From NCBI GenBank assembly GCA_016934265.1, contig JAFGTF010000088.1, forward strand, positions 1-34,463: a stretch of 34,463 nt of DNA, written 5' to 3'. Below are positions 7,081-15,122 of this stretch, one piece after another. The position numbers were made by a program, and so were the translations under genes. Origin of the DNA: Spirochaetota bacterium (lineage in GTDB: Bacteria > Spirochaetota > B62-G9 > DRHN01). A model generated the notes under the pieces. It saw only the letters and a program-made list of their open reading frames with translations. It was not told where the DNA came from and made no database searches. Every line of letters starts with the position of its first letter. The first letter of the stretch is position 1.

Positions 7081-7938
7081 ATGGACAGCATAACTCTTTT
7101 GAGTCCCGCGAAGCTTAATCTAAGCCTCAATCTCATCCCCCCGCGAGATGAAAACGGCTATTTCCGCGTGCTGTTTCTTAATACGGGGGTGACCCTGTAC
7201 GATACGGTCCGGATATCCAGGATACGGGAAAAAACGGCCCTTATCGACGAGACACGGATCGACCGCTCCGAGAACATAGCCCTCAAGGCGGCACGCCTGA
7301 TACTCGATCGTTTCGATCCGCCGGCGGGCGTCCGTCTCACGGTGGAAAAAACCATCCCCCTTCGTGCAGGCCTCGGCGGAGGTTCGACCGACGCGGCATC
7401 CGTGATCAACGGTATGGACACACTCTTCGGCCTCGAGATGGACCGGGGGGCAAAGCTCGAGATAGCGAGCCTGCTCGGCATGGACGTATGCTACTGTGTG
7501 ACCGGCGGCCTCTGCCGGGTTGAGGGAACCGGGGAAAAGGTGCGAAAAACAAACCTCACGCTCCCGACGCTCGATCTGCTCGTCGCAACTCCCCGAGAAA
7601 AAAAACCGTCCACCGCCTGGGCGTATTCGCTCATCGACGAGCGGCATGCGGGCCGTTCTTTGCCGAAGTTCGACCTGCTGCTCGATGCGGTGTCTCGCGG
7701 GGACAAACGGGGTATAGCCCGCAATCTCCACAACGACTTCGATCGGCCGGTTTCCGCCCGTTATCCGTGGCTTCGGGACATTGCGGACCGCATGAGGCGT
7801 CAGGGGGCGCAAAGGACCATGCTCGCGGGCTCGGGACTCTCGCTGTTCGGCGTGTTCGAGACGTCAAAAGACGCCCTCCGGGCTTCCGAACGGCTTCGCT
7901 CCAAAGACCTCTTCTGCCGGGCGGTACGGACCCTGTAG
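7081..7938 (+). CDS. ispE: 4-diphosphocytidyl-2-C-methyl-D-erythritol kinase
   Basis: A 285-residue GHMP-family kinase that phosphorylates CDP-ME, the MEP step between IspD and IspF. The N-terminal PAKLNLSLNL strand, the ATP-binding loop GLGGGSTDAA (98-106), a catalytic Asp at residue 135, and a C-terminal AGSGLSLFG loop are all present. Two cytidine-pocket motifs differ from the common pattern: GYH is GYF (26-28), and DVPF is DVCYC (135-139). A GAGGA site precedes the ATG. The gene is divergent from ispD-ispF and converges with the AIR-synthase-like gene after 20 bp. I am confident of the family and fairly confident of the substrate from linkage. Confidence 0.9.
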   Translation: MDSITLLSPAKLNLSLNLIPPRDENGYFRVLFLNTGVTLYDTVRISRIREKTALIDETRIDRSENIALKAARLILDRFDPPAGVRLTVEKTIPLRAGLGGGSTDAASVINGMDTLFGLEMDRGAKLEIASLLGMDVCYCVTGGLCRVEGTGEKVRKTNLTLPTLDLLVATPREKKPSTAWAYSLIDERHAGRSLPKFDLLLDAVSRGDKRGIARNLHNDFDRPVSARYPWLRDIADRMRRQGAQRTMLAGSGLSLFGVFETSKDALRASERLRSKDLFCRAVRTL

Positions 7939-7958
7939 ACGGGCGCCATGCAGCCGGT

Positions 7959-8981
7959 TCATAGCCCGATGAGCTTTGTGAGCTCGTCTCTCCCTGTGGG
8001 ACTGATCACTTTTGCCTTGCCCTTTTGGACGACGCGTACCGGTCCCCCTCTTTTTGTGAACGTACCGATGAAAAAGATCGGCGAATGAGAACCTGATTCG
8101 TTCCCGAACGCGTTTTCGAGCCTTGGTGCGTCCTCCTTTTTCACGGCGATGAGGAGGGAGCCGGAGGCGGTCGAGTAGTATGGAGACAACCCGAAGTGAC
8201 GGCACAATAGTCTCGTCTCCTCGTACACGGGGACTTTGTCCAGGTCTATCTCAAGGCCGATTCCCGCCCCTCTTGCCATCTCGTAGGCGCCGGTGAGAAG
8301 TCCGCCTTCCGTCGGATCGTGCATTCCGCGGACACGTACCGCCCGGCGGGCGGTTCTCGCATCTTCGATCACGCTGATTCCCGGTTTCTCGAGAAAACCC
8401 ACGCACCGCGTGAAGAACTCCTCGCCGAACCGCGCTTTCACCTCGCCCGCCCGCTCGCGGGCCATGATCGAGGTCGCCTCGATCGCAACCCCCTTCGTCA
8501 TGTAGAGGAGGTCCCCTCTTTTTACCCCGCCGGTCTGCACGAGCTCGTCTTTCTCCGCCTCTCCGAGCATCGTTCCCGAAAGGATCGGGTACTCGAGCCC
8601 GTGAGTCACCTCCGTATGACCGCCGACGAGAGATATTCCGAGCGCCCGGCACGAATCTGAGACGTCCTTCATGATGTTCCGGATGAGCGAGGGGGTGGTC
8701 TTTTCCTCGGGAAGCAGCATGGTGACGAGAAACCATCGCGGTTCGCCTCCCATGGCGGCCACGTCGTTTGCGTTGACATTCACCGCGTACCACCCTATCC
8801 TGTCCGTGGTGAAGGTTATCGGATCGCTCTTTACGATCAGGTATCGGTCCCCGAAGTCGATCGCCGCGGCATCCTCGCCGATACCGGGGCCGACCGCCAC
8901 CCGCGGGTCCGAGATTCCTATCCTGCCGAGTATCCCTTCAAGCACGCTCGGGGCGATCTTGCCGGTCTTGAGTACTTTCAT
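7959..8981 (-). CDS. AIR synthase-related protein (HypE/PurM superfamily)
   Basis: A 340-residue protein with the two-domain PurM fold shared by AIR synthase, selenophosphate synthase, ThiL and HypE. Features seen are PGIGEDAAAIDFG (about 32-44), the NVNANDVAAMGGEP segment (about 68-81), GGHTEVTHG, and HDPTEGGLLTGAYEMA, which is most like HypE-type sequences. These proteins use ATP to activate a small molecule or a partner. No hydrogenase genes are nearby, so true HypE is not supported. It is last in a four-gene run behind a metallo-hydrolase gene (36-bp gap). The reaction is unknown. Confidence 0.8.
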   Translation of the reverse strand: MKVLKTGKIAPSVLEGILGRIGISDPRVAVGPGIGEDAAAIDFGDRYLIVKSDPITFTTDRIGWYAVNVNANDVAAMGGEPRWFLVTMLLPEEKTTPSLIRNIMKDVSDSCRALGISLVGGHTEVTHGLEYPILSGTMLGEAEKDELVQTGGVKRGDLLYMTKGVAIEATSIMARERAGEVKARFGEEFFTRCVGFLEKPGISVIEDARTARRAVRVRGMHDPTEGGLLTGAYEMARGAGIGLEIDLDKVPVYEETRLLCRHFGLSPYYSTASGSLLIAVKKEDAPRLENAFGNESGSHSPIFFIGTFTKRGGPVRVVQKGKAKVISPTGRDELTKLIGL

Positions 8982-9017
8982 CTATCTGTTCCTTCCTTTA
9001 AAATCTCCCCCAATACG

Positions 9018-9800
9018 TCAGATAAGCTCGCATGGGTTCGTTTCGAGATACCCGCCGCCGCGAAACCAAAACGGGCGGTCGTGCGAGGGGCATATGATGC
9101 TGTTTTTGCCCTCTTCGGCGTATCGTCTGATACGCCGCTCGCTTTTTTCCGCCTTCGATCTGTCCATATCGACCTCGATGAAGTTTTTCTGCTCCTCGAA
9201 GAATTGCCCCCGGTTCGGGACCCGGTCGCCGGTGATGATGACGCGGTGTTCCTCCCCCTTCACGAGAAAGGAGAGATGGTAGGGGGTATGGCCCGGCGTA
9301 TGGAAAATCCTGATCCAGTCCGGAATCTCCGGCTTGTCTTCCACCCAGACGAGCGTATCCGGATCGCCGAGGTACCGCTCCCTGAAGTGGCTCTTTTGCA
9401 CCACGACGAGGAAATCGATGAGTTTTTCCACGTCCCGCTTCGGGAGGTGCGGAAACGACCGTTCGATATAGGAAAGCTTGTTCCGCGTTTTCAGCAGTGC
9501 GTCGCTCCAACGCTTCTGGAAGAGGTAATCCCTCCTGCTCAGCACCTTCTTCGCGTTTTTGAAGCGGTGATTCCCGCCGAAATGGTCTATATGGACATGG
9601 GTATTGAACACCCAGCCGAAATCATCCGGATGCAGCCCGAAACCGTGAAGCTTTTTTACAAGCTCCTCTCCGTCGGGAAACCCGGTGTCGAAGATCACGA
9701 GCTCGGATGCGCTCTCCAAGACCGTAGCCGCCGACAAGAATTTGAACCGGTATTTGGTCTGGGAGACCGCGACCGGAACGAGCAGAGAATACAGACGCAT
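9018..9800 (-). CDS. Metallo-beta-lactamase-fold hydrolase
   Basis: A 260-residue single-domain protein. The dinuclear metal signature THVHIDHFGG is near residues 66-75. Other metal-site elements follow in order: FHTPGHTPYHLSF, then ITGDRV, and a late CPSHDRPF. The N-terminal FDTGFPDG strand is typical of the family. It opens without a signal peptide, so it should act in the cytoplasm. The superfamily covers thioesters, lactones, phosphodiesters and more; the substrate cannot be read. It starts 6 bp after the preceding gene's stop, so it is co-transcribed with the unknown protein and probably with the GIY-YIG gene. Confidence 0.85.
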   Translation of the reverse strand: MRLYSLLVPVAVSQTKYRFKFLSAATVLESASELVIFDTGFPDGEELVKKLHGFGLHPDDFGWVFNTHVHIDHFGGNHRFKNAKKVLSRRDYLFQKRWSDALLKTRNKLSYIERSFPHLPKRDVEKLIDFLVVVQKSHFRERYLGDPDTLVWVEDKPEIPDWIRIFHTPGHTPYHLSFLVKGEEHRVIITGDRVPNRGQFFEEQKNFIEVDMDRSKAEKSERRIRRYAEEGKNSIICPSHDRPFWFRGGGYLETNPCELI

Positions 9801-9806
9801 GACGGG

Positions 9807-10808
9807 TCAGCCTTTCATCAAGAATGCCTTGTACGTAAGGTACTGTACGAAGGGGTGTTGTCTGATATCGAGTGCGGGGTTCAAAAACCCCTCGGCATAG
9901 GACTGCAGTATGCGGGCGTATCCCTCCCGCTCGTGCCGGAAATAGTGTAACGCGACGTCGAGAAGAATGTCCCGGAAGGCGAATCTCCTCGGCGGGCTGA
10001 AATAAAATGCACAGAACCGGCTTACGGCCTCCGAGACACGCTGCTTCGGGGTCCTGTTTTCCAGAATGAGCCTGCTGTTTTTCGCCTCCTCTATCAAAGA
10101 ACGAAACTCCCGAGTGCTCTCGTCGGGGAGCATGATCCTTGCTATCTCGCGCTCGGAAAATAGCGTTTTCTCCTCATCGGGGGCCGCGATATGCGATACA
10201 CGCGGGGAAAGAAGCGAAGAAAGCGGGTGTTCGGGCTCCGTCGTTCCCGTGTCGCTCGCGGTGAAGCCGTCGATACGCGCGGCGAGAGCCTCCCGCTCCT
10301 CTTCAGGGCTCAAGGATACCGCGCGTCTCAGCCTGTAGAGGGCGTATTCCCCGGGCACCTCGAAGAACTCCGTCTTTCCTTCCTGTCCGTTTATCAGCGC
10401 GCGCGCAAGCGAACGTTTTGCGGCATGTCGCACACGGTGGCCGGTGATGCCGAACGAAACGCTTATGAGAAAATCGTGTGCGTCGAATCCGAGCGTTTTC
10501 GTATCGGACGCCGCAATCGAGATTACGCTTTGTAAGCCGGAATCGGGAAGGGAGAGCGCGGCCGTTTCCACCCTTTTTTTCGTGTCGGTAAGAGAGGGTT
10601 TTCGGAGTCTTTCAGGCTTCACGCCGTCGACGTCGATCCCTTTCGAGCGTAAAAGGTAGAGCGCACGCTTCGCCTTTTTCCTGATCGCTTTCTGCTCCCC
10701 CATGTCCTCCGCGAGGGCCCACAAAAGGAGGATCGTTTCCTCGTCGCCTCCCGTCGCAGGCTTCATATCACCGGAAAAAAGCGCGCGTTTCAGCGCTTCT
10801 TTGTCCAT
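9807..10808 (-). CDS. Conserved protein of unknown function
   Basis: A 333-residue soluble protein that I do not recognise. It is highly charged and largely helical in appearance, with no signal peptide, membrane segment or catalytic motif. The first 60 residues contain a helix rich in Lys/Arg followed by LRSKGIDVDG. The C-terminal third has an aromatic-rich helical segment (FCAFYFSPPRRFAF). The start at 10808 has GGGGGAG upstream; a longer reading from 10868 would overlap the GIY-YIG gene and is less likely. It sits between that gene (22-bp gap) and the metallo-hydrolase (6-bp gap), so all three are likely made together. Confidence 0.7.
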   Translation of the reverse strand: MDKEALKRALFSGDMKPATGGDEETILLLWALAEDMGEQKAIRKKAKRALYLLRSKGIDVDGVKPERLRKPSLTDTKKRVETAALSLPDSGLQSVISIAASDTKTLGFDAHDFLISVSFGITGHRVRHAAKRSLARALINGQEGKTEFFEVPGEYALYRLRRAVSLSPEEEREALAARIDGFTASDTGTTEPEHPLSSLLSPRVSHIAAPDEEKTLFSEREIARIMLPDESTREFRSLIEEAKNSRLILENRTPKQRVSEAVSRFCAFYFSPPRRFAFRDILLDVALHYFRHEREGYARILQSYAEGFLNPALDIRQHPFVQYLTYKAFLMKG

Positions 10809-10830
10809 CCTGCGCTCCCCCTTGCTGCAG

Positions 10831-12243
10831 TTATAGATACGCACTCCGTTCAAACGCGTCCCACTCACCCTCCATGAGGTCCCTGCAGTGGTGCTTCAGG
10901 GCGCGTTCCACGTCACCGGCGGAGGCATACCTGTCCACGTCCACGACCACGAGGTTTCTTTCGTACCGTTCGAGATAGGAAAGGGCGATCTGCTTCAGCG
11001 GGTCGCGCACGTACCCCGAGGCTTGGGTCATCTCGTCTATCGCCGCCTGAAGCCTTCTGTCCTCTTTCCCACACCAGTACTCGTGCTCGACGAGCGGCAG
11101 TCCCGGTGAGATGAGAAAAAGCTTCAGGCTTCCTTTCACCGCGGTCTTCGGGATCAGTACATACCGAGGAATATCCGTGTTTCGCTCCGATACGCCGACC
11201 TGTGTATTGTACCGGGGCCGGTGCCTGTCTATGAGACGGTACTCCTCTATGAGCGCCTCGAGCTCGGAGGAGAGCGCGGTACAGTCGATATCGTACATGT
11301 CACGCAAAATATTTTCTATCTTTTCGGGACTTTCCCCCGTGTTCCAGAAGTAGGAGCTTACCCGCGCCCGAAGGTTGTTCGTCTTCCCGACGTAGATCAC
11401 CCGCTGTTCGGAGTCCATGAAGGTATAGACGCCGGGACACTGCGGCAGCCCGCCCACCCATTCGGCGCTGAAGGCGTACCTGGAGAAATCGACCTCTTTT
11501 CTCGACACAACGCCTAAAGAGAGGAGGCCGCGGGCGTTTTGTATCTTCCTTTTTTCCGCTTCCTTGAGGATGTGCTCGAAGCACAGAAGAAGATTTTTCA
11601 CCTTCGACCGAGGCCCGGTCGGCACGATATTTCGTATTTCGAGCTCTCGGACTATGTCGTCCCAGCTTTTCATCACTCGTCCGGGATAGAGCGCGCTCAG
11701 GACGTTCCGTAAAGAAAGCGTGGCAAGCTCCACGGGCAGCGGCGTGCGCGCCCGAAAAACGTTTTTCAGCGCCGTAAGGCTCTTCTGCTCGTACGGTACG
11801 AATACGAAGCGTCCGGGGTTTTCCAACAGATCGCCCGGATTCGCCTCCGCCGTCCCTATATCCCCCCTGTACAGGAGGAACGCGTATGGCTTATAGCCCG
11901 CCGCACCGTAGTCCTCCGTGCCGGCGGCATCCGTGCCGGCGGCATCCATGCCGGGTCGTTTTCCGCGCATCAGTCCCCAGGCGTCTTCTATCTGGAAGAG
12001 GACGAACGGCGTCTCGCCTAAAGGAAGCTCAAAAAGGCTTTGCACCTTTACCGCCTCCCACGTCCCCCGCGAGGTTCGTCTGAACCTGGGATCCTTCGAA
12101 AGCATCCCCGAAACGATCTGCTCCGCAAACTCCTCTTTACCTGTATCTATCATAAAGAACCGCTTCAGCACCTCGCCCGCGCCTATCTCGCGCTCCTCCC
12201 GCATGAGCGCCTCGTGTACCCTGTCCGCGATGCTCTTCATCAT
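10831..12243 (-). CDS. GIY-YIG domain protein with a degenerate exonuclease-like middle domain
   Basis: A 470-residue protein. Residues 1-66 look like a small winged-helix domain (ending in RGTWEAV). Residues 78-230 follow the layout of DnaQ-type exonucleases, but motif I reads FQIEDAWGL where FDxExTGL is expected, and motifs II and III (around 149-155 and 209-217) lack the catalytic acids and histidine. Residues 265-347 form a UvrC/Cho-like GIY-YIG nuclease domain: CPGVYTF, VIYVGKT, LRARVSSYF, SELEALIEE, RPRYN. The last 120 residues are unassigned. The nuclease half appears intact, so DNA cleavage or repair is a reasonable guess. It heads the four-gene run. A 15-bp DNA duplication gives the DAAGT repeat near residue 100. 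Confidence 0.8.
   Translation of the reverse strand: MMKSIADRVHEALMREEREIGAGEVLKRFFMIDTGKEEFAEQIVSGMLSKDPRFRRTSRGTWEAVKVQSLFELPLGETPFVLFQIEDAWGLMRGKRPGMDAAGTDAAGTEDYGAAGYKPYAFLLYRGDIGTAEANPGDLLENPGRFVFVPYEQKSLTALKNVFRARTPLPVELATLSLRNVLSALYPGRVMKSWDDIVRELEIRNIVPTGPRSKVKNLLLCFEHILKEAEKRKIQNARGLLSLGVVSRKEVDFSRYAFSAEWVGGLPQCPGVYTFMDSEQRVIYVGKTNNLRARVSSYFWNTGESPEKIENILRDMYDIDCTALSSELEALIEEYRLIDRHRPRYNTQVGVSERNTDIPRYVLIPKTAVKGSLKLFLISPGLPLVEHEYWCGKEDRRLQAAIDEMTQASGYVRDPLKQIALSYLERYERNLVVVDVDRYASAGDVERALKHHCRDLMEGEWDAFERSAYL
11918..11953 (-). repeat. 15-bp in-frame tandem duplication
   Basis: The 15-bp unit GTGCCGGCGGCATCC (plus strand) occurs at 11918-11932 and 11933-11947 with a 6-bp near-partial copy after it. 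It encodes repeated Asp-Ala-Ala-Gly-Thr inside the exonuclease-like domain of the GIY-YIG protein. Confidence 0.9.
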
Positions 12244-12264
12244 GTCCGATGAACCCGAAAAAAG

Positions 12265-12293
12265 TTGGAAAAAAAGTCCTGCCGTACTATACT
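12265..12293 (+). promoter_or_regulatory. Candidate promoter for the cyclic-nucleotide-domain gene
   Basis: TTGGAA (12265-12270) and TATACT (12288-12293) are 17 bp apart. A transcript from here would begin near 12300. This rules out the farthest upstream in-frame ATG at 12249 and supports the start at 12381. Confidence 0.5.
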
Positions 12294-12380
12294 CATAATA
12301 AGGTAAACAAAGAGGGAGGGAGGTGTCGAGTCTTTTATATGCGGCATCTTTCCTGCCCGGTACGGAGGGCGGAGATCGAT

Positions 12381-13007
12381 ATGTGCGCGAAGATCAACAT
12401 CCCCGACGAGGAGCTCTACCGATACAGCTTCTACAAGACCGGCTCGAAGATCGTGCGCCAGGGAGAGAATAAGGACGATATTTTCATCCTCCGGCGCGGC
12501 GCGGTCACCGTCATGGTGGACGACCAGATCGTAGGGCTCATCAACACTCCGAATACCGTTTTCGGAGAGATGTCGTACTTCCTCGGTGTCGAGCGTACCG
12601 CCACGATAGAGGCGGTCGAGGATTCCGAGGTAGTCGTTATCCCGGGCGAGACAATCTTCAACCTCGTATACAAGAAACCGGAGATCGGCATCGAGCTCTT
12701 GAAGATACTCTCCGGCCGACTGAAAACGACGACGAAGTACGCGACCAGGCTGGAACGGGAGATCAACGCGTACAGAGACGAGCTGAGGAGACTCCAGGAT
12801 CTTAAGGAGGAAAAGGTCTCGAGCGTCGAGGACGAGCTTTTGACCTACGGGTATATCACCGCCCGTCAACTCGCCGAGGCTCGAAAGGATCACAGGGAAC
12901 GAAAAGACCGGGGAGAGGAGGTCTCCTTCTTCAAGATACTGGTCGACAAGAAGTTCCTTACCGTCGAGACCCTGCTGCGCTACCTCGAGCTGCGACAGCT
13001 CAAATAG
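12381..13007 (+). CDS. Cyclic nucleotide-binding domain protein with GspE-N-like tail
   Basis: A 208-residue soluble protein. Residues about 15-120 form a cyclic-nucleotide-binding beta-roll: TGSKIVRQGENKDDIFILRRG, then FGEMSYFLGVERTATIEA as the phosphate-binding cassette. A helical linker (about 120-150) leads to a C-terminal segment, about 150-208, resembling the small N-terminal domain of GspE/MshE ATPases (ELLTYGYITARQL... ILVDKKFLTVETLLRYLE). There is no Crp-type helix-turn-helix, so it is not a classical transcription factor. The arginine expected in the cAMP cassette (RxA) appears as RTA. The ATG at 12381 has GGAG sites upstream. The gene precedes yjbQ by 61 bp. Confidence 0.78.
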   Translation: MCAKINIPDEELYRYSFYKTGSKIVRQGENKDDIFILRRGAVTVMVDDQIVGLINTPNTVFGEMSYFLGVERTATIEAVEDSEVVVIPGETIFNLVYKKPEIGIELLKILSGRLKTTTKYATRLEREINAYRDELRRLQDLKEEKVSSVEDELLTYGYITARQLAEARKDHRERKDRGEEVSFFKILVDKKFLTVETLLRYLELRQLK

Positions 13008-13068
13008 CCTCTTTCGCAAATGCGGCCCCCCCAAAGGACCGTTATATTCAGTAGGAGGGGAGTTCGAT

Positions 13069-13488
13069 ATGGGAGCGACGCTGACTTCATTTGGGGTGGA
13101 GACGAAAGGGGAGACCGACATCGTCGATATCACCGACAGCGTGACGAAGATCATACAGGATCAAAAAGTGCAATCGGGTACCGCGACGGTATTCGTCAAA
13201 GGCTCGACCGCCGGAATAAGTACGATCGAGTACGAGCCCGGGCTCGTTTCCGACCTCAAATCGCTGTACGAGCGGCTCGCGCCGAGGCAGGGGGAATACC
13301 TCCATAATCTCAGATGGGGCGATAAAAACGGCTTCTCGCACATCCGCGCTTCTCTTACCGGCCAGAGTTTCAGTTTTCCGGTCTCGGGCAAACAGCCGCT
13401 GCTCGGCACCTGGCAGCAGATCATACTGATAGACTTCGACAATCGCCCGAGAAACCGTGAGGTGGTGGTCCAGATCGTGGGGGAATAG
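13069..13488 (+). CDS. yjbQ: YjbQ/UPF0047 family protein
   Basis: A 139-residue protein of the YjbQ (UPF0047) family, full length. Conserved pieces are VKGSTAGISTIEYEP (about 44-58), the YLHNLRWGDKNGFSHIRASLTG block (about 78-98) and the LGTWQQIILIDFD block near the C-terminus with the final VQIVGE. Some members have weak thiamine-phosphate synthase activity, but the physiological role is unsettled. An AGGAGGGGAG site precedes the ATG. It is separated from the next gene by one base, so it is translationally linked to the membrane protein gene and lies upstream of aroE, aroK and aroB. Confidence 0.9.
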   Translation: MGATLTSFGVETKGETDIVDITDSVTKIIQDQKVQSGTATVFVKGSTAGISTIEYEPGLVSDLKSLYERLAPRQGEYLHNLRWGDKNGFSHIRASLTGQSFSFPVSGKQPLLGTWQQIILIDFDNRPRNREVVVQIVGE

Positions 13489-13489
13489 G

Positions 13490-14179
13490 ATGAGCCGTGT
13501 TGTTTTTCTCGCTTTATTTTGCATACTCATCCTGCTTTTCGCCGCGTTCGGCTCTTACGGGTCGGAGGACGCCGAAGAGTACGCCCTCGGCCTCTCACGT
13601 CGCGGGATGGCCCCCTTTTTGGTGACCGGCATACTCTCGATGCTGCCGATCTTCGAGCTCCGTGGAGGAATACCAGTCGGCATCGCGGTATTCAAGCTGC
13701 ATCCGGCGGCGGTATATGCGGTATGTGTGCTGTTCAATCTCGTTCCCGTGCTGCCGGTCCTCTTCCTCCTGCTTCCCGTAAAGCGCGTGCTGGAGCGAAT
13801 TCCGTTCTTCAAGCGTTTCTTCGACCTCCTCCTCCGCCGGGTGGAACGAAACAAACGCCTCATCGAGCGCACCCGGGAGTTCGGCCTTCTTCTCTTCGTT
13901 TCGGTACCGCTGCCGGTGACCGGTGCGTGGACGGGATCACTCATAGCCGTCATCATGGGACTTGCGACATTCAAGTCCTTTCTCTTTATCGCGCTCGGCG
14001 TGCTCGCAGCAGGCGTCATCGTGACCGTCATTACGCTTATGGGCACCACCGGCATCTTCATCGCCGCCCTTCTTTTTTCAGCCGCGGCGGGAATCTGGAT
14101 CTCGCGCCTGCTGAAGGAGAGAAAAAACGCATCCTCCGCACGTAAGACGTCGGAGGACGCCTCTCTTGATCTCGATTGA
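13490..14179 (+). CDS. COG2426-type small multidrug export membrane protein
   Basis: A 229-residue integral membrane protein. It starts with a hydrophobic N-terminal segment. The conserved block LPIFELRGGIPVGIA near residue 55 is typical of the COG2426 (putative small multidrug export) family. Further membrane segments follow at roughly 80-100, 130-175 and 180-205, and the C-terminus is charged and cytosolic. The function of the family is poorly known; 'multidrug export' is a database label. The ATG at 13490 comes right after the yjbQ stop, with GGGGGA in front. Its last codons overlap the proposed TTG start of aroE. Confidence 0.8.
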   Translation: MSRVVFLALFCILILLFAAFGSYGSEDAEEYALGLSRRGMAPFLVTGILSMLPIFELRGGIPVGIAVFKLHPAAVYAVCVLFNLVPVLPVLFLLLPVKRVLERIPFFKRFFDLLLRRVERNKRLIERTREFGLLLFVSVPLPVTGAWTGSLIAVIMGLATFKSFLFIALGVLAAGVIVTVITLMGTTGIFIAALLFSAAAGIWISRLLKERKNASSARKTSEDASLDLD

Positions 14180-15122
14180 CAATTCATCACCCCGACATCA
14201 TATTGACCCTATGAAACCTTCGCCAGACGCCCACACAACGCTCTGCGGACTGTTCGGCCACCCGATCGGCCACTCGCTTTCTCCCCAGTTCATGAACCGT
14301 GCCTTCGGGCTGCTCGGAATAAACAGCGACTATCTTGCGTTCGACGTGGCCCCAAAAGCCCTCGAAGAGGCGCTCTGCGCCTTCCGTGCGCTGAATATGA
14401 CCGGAGCAAACGTCACGATCCCGCACAAGACTCGAATCGCCGGGTTGCTGGACAAAACGGAGGAGGACGCACAAAGCATCGGCGCGGTCAACTGCATATA
14501 CCGTAAAAAAAACCTCCTCGTCGGCGCCAACACCGATCACGTCGGATTCCTGAAACCGCTTGCACGTAGAAAGATCCCGCTTCGCGGAAGAGACGTGCTC
14601 CTTTTCGGGTGCGGTGGAGCGGCACGCGCCGTCTGTTACGCCGCTTTCAGGGAGGGGGTGAAAACCGTCTTCGTGACAAACCGCAGCGATGATCGGGCGT
14701 CGTCGTTTTTAGAGTGGTTTTCTCTGGTCACCCCGGGAACAAGATGCGAGTATCTCGGGAAACCGGACGCCGTGACTCGGGTCGTACTGGCAAAGGTTTC
14801 GGTCATCGTGAACGCGACGCCTCTCGGAATGTTTCCGGACACCGCTGCCTGCCCCATTCCCGAATCCGCGGACATCCCAGACCGCACAACCGTATACGAC
14901 CTCGTCTACAATCCCGAAGAGACCCTGCTTCTTAAACGGGCGCGTATGGCGGGAGCGCAAACGATAAACGGGCTCGAGATGCTCGTCTCTCAGGGGGTTT
15001 TTTCCCTCCTGCACTGGTTCGAAGGCAAAAAAGACGATATTCTCGCCGCCGAGGGCGAGCTGCTCTCGTATACGAGGCGTTTTTTACGGCTTGTCCCGTC
15101 CGAAGGAGAAGCGGGAGAATGA
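14166..15122 (+). CDS. aroE: Shikimate dehydrogenase
   Basis: Reduces 3-dehydroshikimate to shikimate with NADPH. The substrate domain has GHPIGHSLSPQFMN and NVTIPHKT with the catalytic lysine. The nucleotide domain has GCGGAARAVCYA, then NATPLGMFPD, and the C-terminal INGLEMLVSQG. Two starts are possible: a TTG at 14166 with GGAGG nine bases before it, overlapping the upstream gene, or an ATG at 14211 with no visible ribosome site. I give the TTG, though residues before the ATG are unlikely to be conserved. From 14211 the protein is 303 residues. Its stop overlaps the aroK start (ATGA). Confidence 0.92.
   Translation: MISIDNSSPRHHIDPMKPSPDAHTTLCGLFGHPIGHSLSPQFMNRAFGLLGINSDYLAFDVAPKALEEALCAFRALNMTGANVTIPHKTRIAGLLDKTEEDAQSIGAVNCIYRKKNLLVGANTDHVGFLKPLARRKIPLRGRDVLLFGCGGAARAVCYAAFREGVKTVFVTNRSDDRASSFLEWFSLVTPGTRCEYLGKPDAVTRVVLAKVSVIVNATPLGMFPDTAACPIPESADIPDRTTVYDLVYNPEETLLLKRARMAGAQTINGLEMLVSQGVFSLLHWFEGKKDDILAAEGELLSYTRRFLRLVPSEGEAGE

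Noticed and set aside
12240-13154. Minus-strand open frame of 304 codons
   Set aside because: It is antisense to the cyclic-nucleotide-domain gene and extends into the yjbQ start; no family features.
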